A program made the position numbers and the translations under genes. The notes below the pieces were generated by a model. It was given only the letters and a program-made list of their open reading frames with translations, ran no database searches and was not told the DNA's origin. A stretch of 5,144 bases of DNA from Thermoprotei archaeon. GTDB taxonomy: Archaea > Thermoproteota > Thermoprotei > Thermofilales > B15-G2. Shown in pieces: positions 5,051 through 5,144 of this stretch (within the stretch, counting starts at the first letter, position 1; the number at the start of each line of letters is the position of its first letter). Location: contig QMRV01000144.1 of NCBI GenBank assembly GCA_003649445.1, forward strand, positions 1 to 5,144, given 5' to 3'.

Positions 5051-5144
5051 CCGACAGCTCTACACCAGCTACCTCAGCCACCGTTGAATGTCTTCTGATG
5101 TACTCGTAGCTCCATGAAGCCCCCCGTAGCTCTGCAAACCAGAC

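Noticed and set aside
5051..5144. Minus-strand open frame entering from the right edge
   Set aside because: It is short, has no recognisable motif and ends without a family match; it may be the tail of a neighbouring gene but cannot be supported.
1..5144. tRNA or rRNA genes and strong rho-independent-like terminators
   Set aside because: I saw no cloverleaf with a TTCRANNC T-loop motif, no rRNA-like conserved stretch and no convincing T-tract terminator by eye.

Overview
The window looks like a piece of a thermophilic crenarchaeal (Thermoproteota) chromosome. This is inferred from several signs. Arginine is mostly AGG/AGA and isoleucine often ATA. TATA boxes lie about 26-28 nt before a start codon, as in leaderless archaeal transcripts. 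GGAGGTG-type ribosome binding sites precede GTG and TTG starts. A ribbon-helix-helix/PIN VapBC pair is present. No species can be named from the sequence alone.

Layout. (1) Positions 1-3470, all on the minus strand, hold a tightly packed run of four genes read from right to left: a GDP-mannose 4,6-dehydratase-like SDR enzyme (3470-2220), a GT4 glycosyltransferase (2216-1047), a 73-residue two-helix membrane protein (1026-805), and an alkaline-phosphatase-superfamily phosphodiesterase that runs off the left edge (from about 808). Together they read as part of a surface-glycan or glycolipid locus: one enzyme makes a deoxy-sugar nucleotide, one transfers a sugar, and a probable phosphodiesterase or phosphotransferase works beside a small membrane protein. 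The phosphodiesterase gene is visibly more AT-rich than the dehydratase gene and has no ordinary start codon. (2) Positions 3561-3923, minus strand, hold a 120-residue basic protein that I cannot name, with a well-placed TATA box and probably a leaderless mRNA. (3) Positions 3924-4380 have no solid gene. They hold a decayed duplicate of the start region of the 120-aa gene, a second imperfect repeat, and a short minus-strand frame with an excellent ribosome binding site and a TTG start that may be a small gene or a frameshifted remnant. (4) Positions 4393-5050, plus strand, hold a VapBC-type toxin-antitoxin operon with its promoter. (5) Positions 5051-5144 show nothing I can support.

The most unusual stretch is 3876-4380, where two related segments differ by a 60-bp block that carries the promoter and start codon of the 120-aa gene. 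The next most unusual point is the 5' end of the phosphodiesterase gene, where either an AUA start overlapping the upstream stop (ATAG) or a one-base slip in an A5 run is needed.
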